A program made the translations under genes and the position numbers. Below, piece after piece: positions 31,093 through 39,527 of a stretch of DNA of 50,681 bases. The stretch covers positions 1 through 50,681 of the forward strand of contig CAJUQN010000015.1 of the NCBI GenBank assembly GCA_910588625.1. The letters run 5' to 3'. The notes below the pieces were generated by a model. That model made no database searches and was not told where the DNA came from. It saw nothing but the letters and a program-made list of their open reading frames with translations. Source of the stretch: an uncultured Oscillospiraceae bacterium. Its GTDB lineage: Bacteria; Bacillota; Clostridia; Oscillospirales; Oscillospiraceae. Position 1 is the first letter of the stretch. Every line of letters starts with the position of its first letter.

Positions 31093-31587
31093 TCAGTCCT
31101 CCCGAGGCAGGCCCAGCGCTTCCATAATGGCCTCCTCTCGATGACGCATTTGGGCCTTCATGGGGCCCTCGTCCAAGTGGTCATAACCCAGCAGATGCAA
31201 AATGGAGTGAACCGCCAAATAGGCCAGTTCACGCTCCACCGAGTGGCCGAACTCCTCCGCCTGGAATTTGGCACGCTCCACGGAGATGCACATATCCCCC
31301 AAGGGCGCCAGACCGGTGGCGGGGTCAGCGTCCTCTTCGGAAGGCTTGTCCCCCGGCGTCAAATCGAACATAGGGAAGGACAAAACGTCCGTGGGGGCGT
31401 CAACGTCCCGCATACCCACATTGACGCGGTGAATGCCCGTGTCGTTCGTGAGCAGTACATTGATTTCACAGGGCACGTCCACCCCCGACCCATCCAGGGC
31501 AGTTTGGATGACCTTGCGGAGAAAAGACCGCAACTGCTCATCTACGCCGGACACGTCGGCGGAGATGATAATATCATGCTTGGGCAT
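31093..31587 (-). CDS. ybeY: Endoribonuclease YbeY
   Basis: A 164-residue zinc-dependent RNase that matures 16S rRNA and takes part in ribosome quality control. The metal site is HSILHLLGYDH (HxxxHxxxxxH), preceded by the family motif ELAYLAVH and the central VGMRDVDAPTDVLSFPM. Length is standard. Its ATG overlaps the stop of the XRE regulator gene by one base (TAATG), placing it in the same message. It is followed at once by the acyltransferase gene and then era. Confidence 0.96.
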   Translation of the reverse strand: MPKHDIIISADVSGVDEQLRSFLRKVIQTALDGSGVDVPCEINVLLTNDTGIHRVNVGMRDVDAPTDVLSFPMFDLTPGDKPSEEDADPATGLAPLGDMCISVERAKFQAEEFGHSVERELAYLAVHSILHLLGYDHLDEGPMKAQMRHREEAIMEALGLPRED

Positions 31588-31805
31588 TATCGGTTGACCT
31601 CCCGCTTGTCGGTGCGGCCCATGAGCCAGTCCACCGACACCTCAAAAAAATCGGCGATTTGAAGCAGGCTTTTATAATTCGGTAAATGTCCGTCCGCTTC
31701 CAGCCTTTGATAATGACGATAATTGAACTTGAGTGTACCAGCGGCTTCTTCCTGCGTCAAGCTCTTTTCCGTTCGCAGTATTTTCAGACGTTCGTTGAAA
31801 ATCAT
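31587..31805 (-). CDS. XRE family helix-turn-helix regulator
   Basis: A 72-residue DNA-binding protein consisting almost entirely of a Cro/CI-type HTH (about 6-60): RLKILRTEKSLTQEEAAGTL, then HYQRLEADGHLPNYKSLLQI and ADFFEVSVDWLMGR. Family members repress neighbouring promoters. It overlaps ybeY by one base and is divergent from the small gene at 31885. The intergenic region holds two inverted repeats over a perfect sigma-A promoter, the obvious operator candidates. AGGAGAG precedes the ATG. It is unusual to find a regulator between phoH and ybeY. Confidence 0.9.
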   Translation of the reverse strand: MIFNERLKILRTEKSLTQEEAAGTLKFNYRHYQRLEADGHLPNYKSLLQIADFFEVSVDWLMGRTDKREVNR

Positions 31806-31820
31806 TTTTCCACTCTCCTA

Positions 31821-31870
31821 TTGACACGTACAAAGATACCGTGTATAATGCGTACAAGAAAGTACGTATT
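31821..31870 (+). promoter_or_regulatory. Consensus promoter with two operator-like dyads
   Basis: TTGACA (31821-31826), exact 17-bp spacer, TATAAT (31844-31849): a perfect sigma-A promoter for the gene at 31885. Dyad 1 covers the spacer (ACACG at 31824-31828, CGTGT at 31840-31844). Dyad 2, AATGCGTAC-N6-GTACGTATT (31847-31870), spans -10 to the start site. Half-sites share the CGTAC core. Repression by the divergent XRE protein is inferred. Confidence 0.75.
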
Positions 31871-31884
31871 AAGGAGGAACTCAT

Positions 31885-32067
31885 ATGGCCCATGAAATTC
31901 CTTTGATTGTGGATTCCTTGTATCGTTATTTCGTAACTCAGCCCGACCCACAATTTTGGCCGGACTACTTCAAAAAGGATCCGATCCAGGGCCACGGCCT
32001 CTGGGCCTTTTACCAAGGTCTACAACTCGGAATGCAGCTGACCGACGCCTGCCTGGAAAAGCTATAG
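31885..32067 (+). CDS. Hypothetical small protein divergent from XRE regulator
   Basis: A 60-residue protein, preceded by AAGGAGG at ideal spacing and by a perfect consensus promoter, so strongly expressed when not repressed. It is rich in aromatic residues (Tyr, Phe, Trp) and His, with net charge near neutral; segment WPDYFKKDPIQGHGLWAFYQ is notable. There is no signal peptide, membrane segment or recognised domain. Its regulation, presumably by the XRE protein, suggests an accessory or phage-like function, perhaps one that is costly when made freely. The frame ends just before repeat copy 3. Not assigned to a family. Confidence 0.6.
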   Translation: MAHEIPLIVDSLYRYFVTQPDPQFWPDYFKKDPIQGHGLWAFYQGLQLGMQLTDACLEKL

Positions 32068-32073
32068 CCCACA

Positions 32074-32310
32074 AGCCGAACGGTCCGCCGCTTAGGCGCG
32101 GTCCGTGGACCCCGCCATTTTCAGTGTCCAGACACAAGCGGCAGCACAAACAGGGGCACACCAGTCGAAAGCCCCACGCGCCGGAAGGGTCCCCGCCAAC
32201 TCCTCTTATAGGGCTCTCCCGTAAAAAGGGGTACATAGGGGCGCAGCCCCTATGCGCGCTCTTTGGTTACTTTCTCTCGCGTGAGAGAAAGTAACCCGCC
32301 GGAGGCGGCC
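32074..32310 (+). repeat. Dispersed structured repeat, copy 3
   Basis: Same layout as copy 2 with a more diverged body (CCGAACGGTCCGCCG near 32076, GGCGGCAGCACAA-like around 32140, CCACGCGCCGG near 32174). H1 is CATAGGGGC-GCA-GCCCCTATG (32234-32254), linker CGCGCTCTTT (32255-32264), H2 GGTTACTTTCTCTC-GCGT-GAGAGAAAGTAACC (32265-32296), then CCGCC-GGA-GGCGG (32296-32308). It ends 4 bases before the phoH stop codon. Confidence 0.9.
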
Positions 32311-32313
32311 CTC

Positions 32314-33285
32314 CTAACGTCGTTTTGCGGCGCGGCGCTTCTCGTCGTCCTCGTAGGCCTTGATGATGCGCTGGACAATGACGTGCCGCACCACATCCGC
32401 CCCGGTGAGCTGACAGATGGAAATGTCCTCCACACCCTTCAGCACCCGCATGGCCTCCTTCAGCCCGGACACCTTATCAGCTGGCAAGTCAATCTGTGTC
32501 GCGTCGCCAGTGATGACGATTTTGGACCCAAACCCCAGCCGGGTGAGGAACATCTTCATCTGCTCCCGGCTGGTGTTCTGGGCCTCGTCCAGGATGATAA
32601 ACGAGTCGTCCAGCGTCCGCCCGCGCATATAGGCCAAGGGGGCCACCTCAATGTTCCCCCGCTCCACGTATTTTTGATACGTCTCCGCTCCCAGCATATC
32701 AAAAAGGGCGTCGTACAGGGGCCGCAGATAAGGGTCTACCTTGGATTGCAGGTCCCCCGGCAGGAAGCCCAGCCGCTCTCCGGCCTCCACGGCGGGCCGA
32801 GTCAAAATAATGCGGTTGATCTGCTTCTCCCGAAACGCCGCCACCGCCGCCGCGACGGCAAGATAAGTTTTGCCTGTTCCGGCGGGGCCCACGCCGATGG
32901 TGACGGTGTTGTTCTTGATGGCGTCCACATACTTCTGCTGGCCAATGGTCTTGGCCTTGATGGGCTTGCCCTTGGCGGTGACGCACACCACGTCTCCGGC
33001 CAGCTGGGCGATCTTCCCCTCATTGCCCGACCGGACCAGCTCGATGATATACCGCACGTTCTGCTGGCCGATGGCCTCCCCCTTGGCGGACAGGGTCAAC
33101 AGACCCTGGATGGCCTTCACCGCCCACATGACATTTTCCCCGTCGCCGGAGATTTTCAGGCTGGACTCCCGGTTCACCACCGACACGTCCAGCTCCTGCT
33201 CGATCAGGCGGATGTTCTCATCAAACAGGCCAAACAGGTTGACGGCCTCCTCCATCCGTTCGATGCTGATGCTCTGCTCTGTCAT
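32314..33285 (-). CDS. phoH: PhoH family ATPase
   Basis: A 323-residue protein with an N-terminal region and a PhoH-like ATPase core: Walker A GPAGTGKT, Walker B FIILDEAQN (VIILDEAQN type) and the sensor TGDATQIDLP. The PhoH/YbeZ ATPase is thought to act on RNA in partnership with the nearby YbeY. The stop codon lies right against repeat copy 3 and the start is 25 bases after yqfD. AAGGAGAAT precedes the ATG. Confidence 0.93.
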   Translation of the reverse strand: MTEQSISIERMEEAVNLFGLFDENIRLIEQELDVSVVNRESSLKISGDGENVMWAVKAIQGLLTLSAKGEAIGQQNVRYIIELVRSGNEGKIAQLAGDVVCVTAKGKPIKAKTIGQQKYVDAIKNNTVTIGVGPAGTGKTYLAVAAAVAAFREKQINRIILTRPAVEAGERLGFLPGDLQSKVDPYLRPLYDALFDMLGAETYQKYVERGNIEVAPLAYMRGRTLDDSFIILDEAQNTSREQMKMFLTRLGFGSKIVITGDATQIDLPADKVSGLKEAMRVLKGVEDISICQLTGADVVRHVIVQRIIKAYEDDEKRRAAKRR

Positions 33286-33309
33286 TGGTATTCTCCTTAC
33301 ATGCGGCGT

Positions 33310-34566
33310 TCAGCCGTTGTCGTTTGTATTCTCCAAAGCGGTTCCATAAATCCGGCCCACTTCTCCCTCTCGCTCCACAGTGCGGCCGATCTCCTCCCGG
33401 CACTCTGCCAGCAGAATGACGGAAAAACAACCGTCCTTCTCCTGGGTCACAAAGTCGCTCTGGATGACCTCGCCCTGGTTCGCCGCCATTAGCTCCTCCA
33501 AACGGAGACTGAGGGCCTGCTCCAGCTGTACAGCAGCCCCCTCTTGGTCTAAGGCCTGCTCCTCCAGCTCGTAACCTCGCAAAGTGGTGGTGGTCAGCCA
33601 GACAGGTAGAGGGTGGTCGAACAGAACCAATTGCTCAGTCTTGGTTATTTTATCATATCTCCCACTAGAAATGCTACTGTTTTGTAAAAAATCCAAATCC
33701 ATCCACAAAAATTTTATGCTGTACCCAGTATGCTCCTCTCCAGTATACGCCTTTCTCTGACTGGTGAGAGGTATTGTCTCCTCCAAAGTGCGCCAGGTGC
33801 GGGCCGTTACCGTCCCCGCGGCCCGAACGACAAGGTATCCTAGGTCCACCGTGCCATATTGCGGCTCCTTCAAATCCAGATCGCCAGTGATGAGCACTTC
33901 CCCCTTCGCCACAATGTCCCTGTCCTGGAACATGGCCTGACCGGTGGTAGCGTGGATGTGCTCAATGATGCCGCTCTCCTTCGCCACCACATCGGCGGGG
34001 GTCTTTTCGTCCAGCAGCTCGGGCTTTTTCTCTGCCTCATGGACGATCACCTCCGCACGGGTCCCATAGATGTTAATGGCCAAATAGGACAGCTCCGGCA
34101 GGCCCAGCAGGGCCTCATTGGCCGCCTCCCGCTCCAAAATAGAGGGGCCGTAGGCCCCCGGCTTCACACCTACCCGTTGGAGCTGGGACAGGATGACGGT
34201 CGTGGACACCGTCTCGTTGCCCGTCACCTCGATCACCAGCAGGAACCGGGACAGGAAGCTCACCGCCAGAAAGCAAAATGCCAGTCCCGCCACAAATCCC
34301 CAGCGCCGCCGGACGATACCCTCCGCCACCACTGTCGCTCCGCGGCGGCTTTTTTCGCTCACCTCGCACATGGAGCGCTGGGCCAGCTCGTCCAGCCTCT
34401 TCCGGTCCCGAAGAAAGATGCGGAAGGTAAAGCTGGTCTCGTCCAGCCAGCACAGCTTCCAGAATTGCAGACGGTTCTGGGCGCACAGGTTCAAAAGCCG
34501 CTCCGGAAACGCCCCGGTGACCTCTACGTCCACATAACCCCGTATCAGATTGATGAGCTTTTTCAT
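33310..34566 (-). CDS. yqfD: Sporulation protein YqfD
   Basis: A 418-residue membrane protein of the YqfD family, made in the mother cell during endospore formation in Bacillus. A cytoplasmic N-terminal domain (about 1-88, beginning KKLINLIRGYVDVEVTG with the family start) is followed by one hydrophobic segment (about 88-110) and a large extracytoplasmic region with the conserved NIYGTRAEVIVHE and KGEVLITG motifs. It starts right after yqfC (their sequences are GAGGTGAGGCGATG apart) and precedes phoH. Its presence indicates an endospore-forming organism. The exact molecular job is unknown. Confidence 0.92.
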   Translation of the reverse strand: MKKLINLIRGYVDVEVTGAFPERLLNLCAQNRLQFWKLCWLDETSFTFRIFLRDRKRLDELAQRSMCEVSEKSRRGATVVAEGIVRRRWGFVAGLAFCFLAVSFLSRFLLVIEVTGNETVSTTVILSQLQRVGVKPGAYGPSILEREAANEALLGLPELSYLAINIYGTRAEVIVHEAEKKPELLDEKTPADVVAKESGIIEHIHATTGQAMFQDRDIVAKGEVLITGDLDLKEPQYGTVDLGYLVVRAAGTVTARTWRTLEETIPLTSQRKAYTGEEHTGYSIKFLWMDLDFLQNSSISSGRYDKITKTEQLVLFDHPLPVWLTTTTLRGYELEEQALDQEGAAVQLEQALSLRLEELMAANQGEVIQSDFVTQEKDGCFSVILLAECREEIGRTVEREGEVGRIYGTALENTNDNG

Positions 34567-34570
34567 CGCC

Positions 34571-34846
34571 TCACCTCATGAACTCTATGGCCGTGATACT
34601 CCCCGTAATGAGCAATTCCTCCGGGGTCATGGCCCGCAACTCCAAGCCGCTGCCCTTCACCAGCACCACCACGCTGCCGCCGGAAATATGGATTTCCTCC
34701 GGCCCATAAGCTAAAATGCCCCGGTGGGGACCCATGCGCAGCTCGCCGTCCCCGATGACCTCCACACGGGGCACGCCCGCCAGCGCGTCGGCGGGCAGGT
34801 CGAACAGCCGGGACGCCTTGAGAAGTAAGCCCTCTTTTTCTCCCAC
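34571..34846 (-). CDS. yqfC: YabP/YqfC family sporulation protein
   Basis: A 91-residue protein of the YabP/YqfC family: short, mostly beta, with VPRVEVIGDGELRMGPHRGI and the closing GSITAIEFMR. It is needed in early spore coat assembly or mother-cell gene expression in Bacillus. It begins with a GTG (34846) after AGAGGTGATGTATC and precedes yqfD by 4 bases, the universal arrangement. No sigma-E promoter could be confidently placed. Confidence 0.92.
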   Translation of the reverse strand: MGEKEGLLLKASRLFDLPADALAGVPRVEVIGDGELRMGPHRGILAYGPEEIHISGGSVVVLVKGSGLELRAMTPEELLITGSITAIEFMR

Positions 34847-34911
34847 GATACATCACCTCTGGGAAGTTTATGAGGAGACGTGGCCCGTCTTGCTTGTCCA
34901 TTGGAATTTCG

Positions 34912-34940
34912 TGGACTTTTCCTCCCAGCTGTGATACAAT
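34912..34940 (+). promoter_or_regulatory. Sigma-A promoter of the RluA-type gene
   Basis: TGGACT (34912-34917), 17-bp spacer, TACAAT (34935-34940), 30 bases before the ATG at 34970. The -35 box matches consensus at 4 of 6 positions. Confidence 0.55.
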
Positions 34941-34969
34941 GTCCGCAACTCAAGAAATCAGGTGACAAA

Positions 34970-35860
34970 ATGGACGATCAAAACAACCGCCGGGGCAAGG
35001 CCCCTGTCTATCCGGTCAGCGAACCCACCACTCTGCTCCCCTTTCTGCTGGCCAGCGTGAAGGGTAAGAGCCGGAACAATGTGAAATCCCTCCTCTCCCG
35101 CAGGCTGGTGGCGGTGGATGGCGTACCCGTGTCTCAATTCGACACCCCCCTGGCGGCCGGGCAGAAGGTAACTATTCTGTCCACCTCCGCCCCCAGGGGG
35201 GACGCGCTGCCCTTCCCCATCCTCTACGAGGACGAACACCTCATCGTGGTGAACAAGCCCGCCAAGCTGCTCAGCGTGGCCAACGACAAGGAAAAGGCGC
35301 GCACCGCCTACCACATGGTCACCGACTACGTGAAAAGCAAGCGGGTAGACGACCGCATTTTTGTCCTCCACCGGCTGGACCGGGACACCTCCGGGGTGCT
35401 GATGTTCGCCCGTGACCCCGAGACCAAGGAGCTATTCCAGGCACACTGGAACGACATGGTCACCCGCCGGGGCTATCTGGCGGTGGTGGAGGGGGCGCCC
35501 AAGCCCGACCGGGACACCATCCGCTCCTTTCTGGTGGAGACGGACACCCACCTCAGCTTTTCCGGCGCGCCGGGAAAGGGAGCCAAGGAGGCCATCACCA
35601 GCTATCAGGTAATCAAGGCCGGGAATGGGTATTCTCTGCTGGATATCGCCATTGAGACTGGGCGAAAAAACCAAATCAGGGTACACATGAAGGAGCGGGG
35701 CTGTCCTGTGGCCGGGGACAAGCAGTACGGGGCCCGCACCAACCCCATCGGGCGGCTGTGCCTCCACGCCAACGAGCTGTCATTTACCCACCCCGCCACC
35801 GGGAAACCTGTCACATTCAAAGCCAAGATGCCCAGGGATTTCAACCGGGTGTTTCGGTGA
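34970..35860 (+). CDS. RluA/RluD family 23S rRNA pseudouridine synthase
   Basis: A 296-residue pseudouridine synthase. It has an N-terminal S4-like RNA-binding segment (about 25-60, ending LVAVDGVPVS) and the catalytic domain with HRLDRDTSGVLMFAR, which contains the essential Asp (HRLDRDTSG). The C-terminal motifs KNQIRVHM and GD-x-Q-YGA are present. The ATG at 34970 is chosen because AGGTGA precedes it; the longer in-frame start would lie inside the promoter. It modifies uridines in large-subunit rRNA; the exact site cannot be told from sequence. It opens the plus-strand island and is 12 bases upstream of the next gene. Confidence 0.94.
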   Translation: MDDQNNRRGKAPVYPVSEPTTLLPFLLASVKGKSRNNVKSLLSRRLVAVDGVPVSQFDTPLAAGQKVTILSTSAPRGDALPFPILYEDEHLIVVNKPAKLLSVANDKEKARTAYHMVTDYVKSKRVDDRIFVLHRLDRDTSGVLMFARDPETKELFQAHWNDMVTRRGYLAVVEGAPKPDRDTIRSFLVETDTHLSFSGAPGKGAKEAITSYQVIKAGNGYSLLDIAIETGRKNQIRVHMKERGCPVAGDKQYGARTNPIGRLCLHANELSFTHPATGKPVTFKAKMPRDFNRVFR

Positions 35861-35872
35861 TTGTCACTTTTC

Positions 35873-36316
35873 ATGGAACGCATTTTATATTCAGGTTTTA
35901 AAGGCCAGCGCAATTCCTCTTTTCGCCTGGTTTCTGCTTTTCGCGGTGACAAGGTATTCCTGACCAACTCTTTTGAGGGAATTTTTAGAGATATCGAACT
36001 GCTGGACACCGGATATGAAAGGGTAATCATGTTCGGAGCAGATAAGATACTGACGGATTCCATCCGGTTTGAGCTGTTGGCAAAAAAAGATTCTGTTTTA
36101 CTCCGCACCCGGGCCGACCTATCTGAATATTGTGCTAGGGCAGCAGAATCTGCCTTGGAATATGCCATATCAAAGCACCCCACTCATTATCTGTGCAACG
36201 AAGCATATTATCAAATGATGCAGAAAATGGATTGTCCTGTATTGTTCGTCCATATTCCGACGCTGAAAAACAGTTCGACAGATTTCATAGAAAAGCTTAT
36301 ATCGGTTTTCCAATAA
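35873..36316 (+). CDS. Pyroglutamyl-peptidase-like protein (C15 family relative)
   Basis: A 147-residue protein whose landmarks match pyroglutamyl peptidase I in order: an N-terminal YSGFKG (cf. TGFEPFGG), a central SIRFELLAKKD (cf. ERVAIN, catalytic Glu), HYLCNEAYY (cf. YLCNHVFY, catalytic Cys) and LFVHIPTL (cf. FIHVP, catalytic His). The family is normally about 210 residues, so this is a shortened version missing loops. It would remove N-terminal pyroglutamate if active, which is unproven. The first ATG with a sensible position (35873) has only a weak ribosome binding site. The gene ends just before a terminator. Confidence 0.65.
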   Translation: MERILYSGFKGQRNSSFRLVSAFRGDKVFLTNSFEGIFRDIELLDTGYERVIMFGADKILTDSIRFELLAKKDSVLLRTRADLSEYCARAAESALEYAISKHPTHYLCNEAYYQMMQKMDCPVLFVHIPTLKNSSTDFIEKLISVFQ

Positions 36317-36322
36317 ACGCAA

Positions 36323-36354
36323 ACCCGCCTCCGGTCCATTCGCCGGGGGCGGGT
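36323..36354. terminator. Bidirectional terminator before rpoD
   Basis: ACCCGCCTCCGG (36323-36334) pairs with CCGGGGGCGGGT (36343-36354) with one G-T pair. It separates the convergent C15-like gene and rpoD. Confidence 0.7.
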
Positions 36355-36370
36355 CTCGTTATCCAAGCAC

Positions 36371-37684
36371 TCAGCTCAAAAAATCCTTCAATTTCTTGCT
36401 CCGGCTGGGGTGGCGCAGCTTGCGCAGGGCCTTGGCCTCGATCTGCCGGATGCGCTCCCGGGTGACGTTGAACTCCTTGCCCACTTCCTCCAGGGTCCGG
36501 GTCCGCCCGTCCTCAATGCCGAAGCGCAGGCGCAGCACCTTCTCCTCCCTCGGAGTCAGGGTGGACAGAACATCCACCAGCTGCTCCTTCAACAGGGTAA
36601 AGGACGCGGCCTCAGAGGGCTCAGAGGCGGTGTCGTCCTCGATAAAGTCGCCCAGATGGCTGTCCTCCTCCTCGCCGATGGGGGTTTCCAGGGAAACGGG
36701 CTCCTGGGCAATCTTGAGAATCTCCCGCACCTTCTCCACCGGCATATTCATCTCGGCGGCGGTCTCCTCCGGCGTAGGGTCGTGGCCCAGCTCCTGGAGT
36801 AGCTGCCGGTTCACCCGGATGACCTTGTTGATGGTCTCCACCATGTGCACCGGAATGCGGATGGTCCGGGCCTGGTCGGCAATGGCCCGGGTGATGGCCT
36901 GACGAATCCACCAGGTGGCATAGGTGGAGAATTTGAAGCCCTTCGTACAGTCGAATTTCTCCACCGCCTTGATGAGGCCCAAATTCCCCTCCTGAATCAA
37001 ATCCAGGAACAGCATTCCCCGGCCCACATACCGCTTGGCAATGGATACCACCAGGCGCAGATTAGCCTCCGCCAGTTGCTGCTTGGCCCGCTCACCGCCC
37101 TTGATGGCCTTATTCAGCTCCTTCATGGTCTCCTCGGGGATGGGCTGGCCGGACTTCTCCAGCTCGGCCAGCTGCTCCTTGGCCGCCGCTCCGGCTCCCA
37201 TGGCCTGGGCAAGCTCCACCTCCCGCTCGGGGGTGAGCAGGTCCACCTTGCCAATTTCCTTGAGGTACATTCGTACCGGGTCATCAATGGCGAAGGAGTC
37301 CACCAGCGTGTTGGGATCCACGATCTCCTCCTCAGGGATCTCCTCCAGCTCGGCGGCAGGCGGGAGCATTCCGTCGTCGCCCAGCTCCAGGGTAAACTCC
37401 TCCCCGACGGTGTCGATGCCCAGGTTCTCCAGCACATCGTAGACCTTGTCCATCTGCTCGCTCTCCAGGCTGATGGAATCCAATGTCTCCATCATCTCAT
37501 TGGAGGACAGCTTGCCTTTCTTATAGCCAATGTCAATGAGCTCCAGCAGCTTTTCGCCGTTCTGGACTCCCTCAATCATCTTGGAGAGCTCTGACTTGGC
37601 CGCCTCCAGCTTTTCGGGACTGGCCTGGGTATGAGGCGTTGCCTCCGTCTTTTTCGCGGTCTTTTTCTTCTCACTCATGGTCAT
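36371..37684 (-). CDS. rpoD: RNA polymerase primary sigma factor
   Basis: The 437-residue housekeeping sigma factor (SigA). Regions 1.1 and 1.2 are acidic; the core has region 2 (AKRYVGRGMLFLDLIQEGNL, then FKFSTYATWWIRQAI), region 3 with the EDDTAS linker, and region 4 with RFGIEDGRTRTLEEVGKEF and VTRERIRQIEAKALRKL, the -35-recognition helix. It overlaps dnaG by ATGA (start 37684, alternative ATG two codons later), the classic macromolecular synthesis operon. Its presence explains the TTGACA/TATAAT promoters throughout the window. Confidence 0.98.
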   Translation of the reverse strand: MTMSEKKKTAKKTEATPHTQASPEKLEAAKSELSKMIEGVQNGEKLLELIDIGYKKGKLSSNEMMETLDSISLESEQMDKVYDVLENLGIDTVGEEFTLELGDDGMLPPAAELEEIPEEEIVDPNTLVDSFAIDDPVRMYLKEIGKVDLLTPEREVELAQAMGAGAAAKEQLAELEKSGQPIPEETMKELNKAIKGGERAKQQLAEANLRLVVSIAKRYVGRGMLFLDLIQEGNLGLIKAVEKFDCTKGFKFSTYATWWIRQAITRAIADQARTIRIPVHMVETINKVIRVNRQLLQELGHDPTPEETAAEMNMPVEKVREILKIAQEPVSLETPIGEEEDSHLGDFIEDDTASEPSEAASFTLLKEQLVDVLSTLTPREEKVLRLRFGIEDGRTRTLEEVGKEFNVTRERIRQIEAKALRKLRHPSRSKKLKDFLS

Positions 37685-39471
37685 TCATCCTCCGTAGCTT
37701 TTTTCTGTTTCAGCGCCTTCCGCAACCTATTCAGGTCCTCTGCGCTATGTATGTCCGCCTTGCGGTGTTCATACTCCGCAAGGATCGTTTTTTTGCAGTC
37801 CTCCAGTGCCTCCCTGGCGGTATTTCTGGTCTGAGGCCTTTGGGCAATCGCAGCAAGCTCATCCAGCTCCTCTGGGGCAAGCTGCCCCTCTATCGCCGCC
37901 AAGGCCACACTCTTACCTTCCTGCCACCGGGTTCGCAGCAAAGTGTAAGCCTTTCCCAACAGAGAGGATGAGAAATGTTCCTGTGTTAACTCCTCCATCT
38001 CCCGGAAAAATTCCCCATCCAGGAGCACAACCTGCAACACCACCTTCTCTGCCTCCGCAGAGCGAACGTTGGTGTATCGCAGCCCCCGGTCCTTGGGTTG
38101 GAGCTGCCGGGTGGGAGTCAGGTTCTGGCGCTCCTCTTCCTTCCGGGCTTTCCAATTGCGTTTTTTCCGCAGGCGCTCCACCTCCTGGAGCATTGCATCC
38201 TTGGACGCTCTGGCCTTTTCAGCGCACCGCCCAGCGTAAATATCCCGCTCCACGGGGCTGGGCAGGCCTGCCACCACCTCCGCCGCCGCCAGCAGGTACT
38301 GGGTCCGCTGGTCGTCCCGGCTCAAATCAAAGTTCGCCTGTACCACGCTCAGGCGGTACTCCGCTGAGTTGGAGCTCTGGTTCATCAAATCCTCAAAGGC
38401 CTGCGGCCCCACGTTTTTGATGTAGTCGTCCGCATCCTGTTTACCCATGGTGCCGTCCGGCATCTGCTTCCTGGGCAAGCGGAGCACCTTCACCCCTACC
38501 TCCGAATTTTTCAGCAGGGCAATGGCCCGTTGGGTGGCATCCTCACCGGCGGCATCGTTGTCGTAGCACAGCACCAGTTCCTTGGTGTAGCGCTCCAGCA
38601 AACGGATGTGCTCCTCGGTCAGAGCGGTGCCCATGGTGGCGATTGTGTTGTCAAAGCCCGCCTGGTGGAGGGTAATGACATCAATATTGCCCTCTACCAA
38701 GATGAAGTTAGGGCGCTTGGTGTTCTTGGCATAGTTCAGCCCATATAGGATAGACCTTTTCTTGAAAATCGAGGTCTCAGGTGTATTGAGGTATTTCGGC
38801 GTAGAGTCATCCATCACCCGGCTGGTGAAGCCGATGACGTCCCCCCGCACGTCGATGACTGGGAGCATCAAACGATTCCGGTACTTGTCATATACGCCGC
38901 CGTTTTTCCCCGCCACCGCCAGACCAGCGTCGATGAGATCCGCCTTGTCATACCCCTTCTCCCGCATGGCGCTGATGAGGTTGTCCCAGCCCTCCGGCGC
39001 GGCCCCAAGTCCGAACCGGGCGGAGAATTTGGGGCTTATGCGCCGTTTCTCCCGGATATAGGCCGCCACTGCCGCCCCCTTGGGATCGGTGAGCATGGAG
39101 CGGTAGTACCGCGCGGCCTCCTTATTCAGCTCCAGCACACGCTTTCGCCTCTCCCGCCACTTCCCATCGTCTGAGCTGGATTCCGGCATCTGGAGCCCCA
39201 CCTGCTCCGACAGCTTGCGCACCGCGTCGGGGAAAGACAGATTCTCCATCTCCATGACAAACCGAGCCGCTCCCCCTCCCTTACCACAGCCAAAGCAGTG
39301 AAAAATCTGCTTAGACTCGTTGACGGAAAAGGAGGGCGTCTTTTCATGGTGGAACGGACACAGGCCCCAGTAATTGGCTCCCTTTTTGGTCAAGGGCAGG
39401 TAGGAGGAGACCACATCCACAATATTCAGCCGTCCATTCAGCTCATCCAGAAAAGAATCAGGTATGGCCAT
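37681..39471 (-). CDS. dnaG: DNA primase
   Basis: The 596-residue primase that lays RNA primers for the replisome. The N-terminal zinc site CPFHHEKTPSF...CFGC is followed by the RNA-polymerase-like core (RRISPKFSARFGLGAAP) and the TOPRIM domain with LVEGNIDVITLHQAG and YDNDAAGEDATQRA. The C-terminal half is the helicase-interaction region. AGGAGG precedes the ATG. It overlaps rpoD at the 3' end and follows the yigZ and dgt genes in the same direction. Confidence 0.97.
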   Translation of the reverse strand: MAIPDSFLDELNGRLNIVDVVSSYLPLTKKGANYWGLCPFHHEKTPSFSVNESKQIFHCFGCGKGGGAARFVMEMENLSFPDAVRKLSEQVGLQMPESSSDDGKWRERRKRVLELNKEAARYYRSMLTDPKGAAVAAYIREKRRISPKFSARFGLGAAPEGWDNLISAMREKGYDKADLIDAGLAVAGKNGGVYDKYRNRLMLPVIDVRGDVIGFTSRVMDDSTPKYLNTPETSIFKKRSILYGLNYAKNTKRPNFILVEGNIDVITLHQAGFDNTIATMGTALTEEHIRLLERYTKELVLCYDNDAAGEDATQRAIALLKNSEVGVKVLRLPRKQMPDGTMGKQDADDYIKNVGPQAFEDLMNQSSNSAEYRLSVVQANFDLSRDDQRTQYLLAAAEVVAGLPSPVERDIYAGRCAEKARASKDAMLQEVERLRKKRNWKARKEEERQNLTPTRQLQPKDRGLRYTNVRSAEAEKVVLQVVLLDGEFFREMEELTQEHFSSSLLGKAYTLLRTRWQEGKSVALAAIEGQLAPEELDELAAIAQRPQTRNTAREALEDCKKTILAEYEHRKADIHSAEDLNRLRKALKQKKATEDE

Positions 39472-39527
39472 GGTTCCACCTCCTGATAATAGCCATTTTT
39501 GCCCTATTTTATCACTGCTTTTTGAAT

